Source of the DNA: JBKPNX01 sp046732855
Lineage (GTDB): Bacteria > Pseudomonadota > Alphaproteobacteria > Geminicoccales > Geminicoccaceae
Reading direction: 5' to 3'
DNA length: 7,816 nt
Assembly: GCA_046732855.1 (NCBI GenBank)
Contig: JBKPNX010000231.1
Coordinates: 1-7,816, forward strand
Part shown: positions 6,415-7,816 of the stretch, piece by piece
Numbering within the stretch: position 1 is the stretch's first letter
Layout: each line of letters opens with the position of its first letter
Notes under the pieces: generated by a model
What the model was told of the DNA's origin: nothing
Databases searched by the model: none
Seen by the model: only the letters and a program-made list of their open reading frames with translations
Program-made: the position numbers and the translations under genes

Positions 6415-7599
6415 TCACAGCTCGAGGCGCAGGTCGGTCCAGACGCCGCCGCGCGAGCCGGACTCGAGCGCCGCGGTGATGAATTTGACCCCGCGGGCGC
6501 CGTCCTCGACCGAGGGCACGAGGCGCGCCCAGTCGGCCGGCTCGCGCCCCTCGATCCGCGCAGCGATCAGCTCGGCGCAGCCGGCGTAGATGTTGGCGAA
6601 CGCCTCGAGGTAGCCCTCGCAGTGGCCGGGCGGGATGCGGCTTGCCGCGGCCGCGGCCGCCCCGGCGCCGTGGCCCGCGCGCGTGATCACCTGCGGCGGC
6701 TGGCCGAACGGGAACAGGTGCAGCACATCGGGCGCCTCCTGCTGCCACTCGAGCCCGCCCTTGTCGCCATAGACGCGGACGCGCAGCGCGTTCTCGTTGC
6801 CGGGCGCGACCTGACAGGCCCAGAGCATGCCGCGCGCGCCGCCCTCGTAGCGCAGCAGCACGTTGCAGTTGTCGTCGACCCGGCGCCCGGCGACGAAGAT
6901 GGAAAGATCGGCGCACAGGGACTCGCCTTCCAGCCCCGTGATGAAGCCCGCGAGATTGTAGGCGTGCGAGCCGATGTCGCCGATCGCGCCGCCGCCCGAT
7001 TGCGTCGGGTCGGTGCGCCACGCCGCCTGCTTCTGCCCGGTCGCCTCGAGCCGCGTGGTCAGCCAGTCCTGCGGGTACTCCGCCTGCACCACGCGGGCCG
7101 TGCCGAGCTCGCCTGCCCGGACCCGTTCGCGCGCCTCGCGCACCATGGGATGGCCGGTGTAGTTGTGGGTCAGGCCGAACACCAGGCCGGTGCGCCGCAC
7201 CGTCCGCACCAGGTCGAGCGCGTCGTCGACCGTCGTGGTCATCGGCTTGTCGCAGATGACGTGGATGCCGGCCTCCAAAAACGCCTTGGCGGCGGGATGG
7301 TGGACGTGGTTCGGGGTGACGATCGCGACCGCGTCGATGCCGTCGTCGCGCGCCGCCTCCCGCCGCGCCATCTCCTCGAAGCTGGGATACGCGCGCTCAG
7401 GGGCGATGCGCAGCTCTGCAGCCGACGCCCTGGCCCGTTCCGGATCCGAGCTGAGCGCGCCCGCGACCAGCTCGTAGCGGTCATCCAGACGGGCGGCGAT
7501 GCGGTGCACCGCGCCGATGAACGCGCCCTGGCCGCCGCCGACCATGCCGAGGCGCAGCCGGCGCTCCAGCCTGCCGTCGCCCTTGCCTTCGATCGCCAT
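6415..7599 (-). CDS. Gfo/Idh/MocA family NAD(P)-dependent oxidoreductase
   Basis: A 394-aa protein with the two-domain layout of this family. The N-terminal Rossmann fold starts with LRLGMVGGGQGAFIG (residues 16-29) and continues with AIVTPNHVHHPAAKAFLEAG (92-111) and CDKPMT, whose K118 is the catalytic lysine of the family's EKP motif, here DKP. The C-terminal substrate domain carries GGGAIGDIGSHAYNL (202-215), with D208 and H212 at the usual catalytic positions. These enzymes oxidise or reduce a hydroxyl on sugars, inositols or related compounds with NAD(H) or NADP(H) in the cytoplasm. The ATG at 7599 is chosen because a GGAGG lies 5 nt upstream; the frame is open further, to 7767, but that part overlaps the preceding gene. 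An Ala-rich low-complexity run at 312-319 may be a surface loop. The preceding isomerase ends 11 nt upstream, suggesting translational coupling. Confidence 0.93.
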   Translation of the reverse strand: MAIEGKGDGRLERRLRLGMVGGGQGAFIGAVHRIAARLDDRYELVAGALSSDPERARASAAELRIAPERAYPSFEEMARREAARDDGIDAVAIVTPNHVHHPAAKAFLEAGIHVICDKPMTTTVDDALDLVRTVRRTGLVFGLTHNYTGHPMVREARERVRAGELGTARVVQAEYPQDWLTTRLEATGQKQAAWRTDPTQSGGGAIGDIGSHAYNLAGFITGLEGESLCADLSIFVAGRRVDDNCNVLLRYEGGARGMLWACQVAPGNENALRVRVYGDKGGLEWQQEAPDVLHLFPFGQPPQVITRAGHGAGAAAAAASRIPPGHCEGYLEAFANIYAGCAELIAARIEGREPADWARLVPSVEDGARGVKFITAALESGSRGGVWTDLRLEL

Positions 7600-7604
7600 G
7601 CCGC

Positions 7605-7609
7605 CCTCC
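7605..7609 (-). promoter_or_regulatory. Ribosome binding site of the oxidoreductase gene
   Basis: GGAGG inside GGGAGGG, 5 nt before the ATG at 7599, placed immediately after the TGA stop (7613-7611) of the upstream isomerase gene. It fixes the start and implies coupled translation of the two genes. Confidence 0.75.
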
Positions 7610-7610
7610 C

Positions 7611-7816
7611 TCAGCCGATGCCGAGCATGCGCCGGTTGGCTGCCTGGTCGGCGCCCTGGCCGATGAAGTCCTCGAACGAGGTCTCGGTCACCCGGATGAT
7701 GTGCGCGGCGATGAACTCGGCCCCCTCGCGCGCGCCGTCCTCGGGGTGCTTCAGGCAGCACTCCCATTCCAGCACCGCCCAGCTGGCGTAATCGTAGCCG
7801 GCGAGCTTGGAGAAGA
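7611..7816 (-). CDS. Sugar phosphate isomerase/epimerase, C-terminal fragment
   Basis: Only the last 68 codons are in the window; the gene continues past the right edge. The visible peptide includes FSKLAGYDYASWAVLEWECC, then LKHPEDGAREGAEFIAAHII, then RVTETSFEDFIGQ, and ends NRRMLGIG. WAVLEWECCLKHPEDGAREGA resembles the C-terminal end of xylose-isomerase-like TIM-barrel proteins annotated as sugar phosphate isomerase/epimerase (AP endonuclease family 2 fold), which often sit beside Gfo/Idh/MocA oxidoreductases. The Glu in LEWE would fit the metal/substrate-binding strand end of the barrel, but I cannot confirm that from a fragment. It ends 11 nt before the oxidoreductase start, so the two are almost certainly cotranscribed. 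The reaction is probably isomerisation or epimerisation of a keto- or phospho-sugar; the substrate is unknown. Confidence 0.82.
   Translation of the reverse strand, partial: FSKLAGYDYASWAVLEWECCLKHPEDGAREGAEFIAAHIIRVTETSFEDFIGQGADQAANRRMLGIG

Noticed and set aside
6323..7021. Upstream extension of the lactonase open frame
   Set aside because: The extra part is antisense-like Arg/Ala-rich translation overlapping the oxidoreductase gene. The family begins after the GGAGG-preceded ATG at 6322.
6394..7791. A 465-codon plus-strand open frame opposite the oxidoreductase
   Set aside because: It is the antisense shadow of a gene with intact Rossmann and catalytic motifs.

Overview
The window is GC-rich DNA that looks alphaproteobacterial. 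This is judged from base composition, codon use and the type of sugar-catabolism gene set; I cannot name the genus. Every gene I can support lies on the minus strand, so the transcription order runs from high to low coordinates.

From 7816 down to 5357 there is a compact sugar-processing cluster. It holds the C-terminal end of a sugar phosphate isomerase/epimerase (TIM-barrel type), a complete Gfo/Idh/MocA oxidoreductase 11 nt downstream with its ribosome binding site in the gap, and a complete SMP-30/gluconolactonase-type lactone hydrolase 92 nt further on. At the far end, 141 down to 1, is the start of a sugar-type ABC transporter periplasmic binding protein with a clear signal peptide. Together these look like one carbohydrate uptake and oxidation/isomerisation locus.

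Between the two halves of that locus lies one very large gene (5203 to 959, about 1414 aa). It encodes an N-terminal TIR domain, an nSTAND1-type P-loop NTPase, one hydrophobic segment, and a long C-terminal array of WD40 repeats. This is the architecture of an NLR-like signal-transducing NTPase: TIR effector, STAND switch, repeat sensor. It is a plausible single-gene immune or self/non-self recognition protein. The WD40 array is the most striking part of the window. It consists of 129-nt units that are nearly identical at DNA level, with amino-acid variation confined to a few positions per blade. It also contains a 114-bp exact internal duplication and indels that are all multiples of three. 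This is the pattern expected of a recognition surface diversified by recombination, as known for fungal HET-E/HNWD proteins.

The 142-958 stretch contains no gene I can support. It carries three related copies of a short dispersed repeat, two GGTTAACC palindromes with a CtrA-like spaced motif, and a hairpin just after the stop of the large gene. Most other long open frames in the window are GC-rich or repeat-driven shadows.
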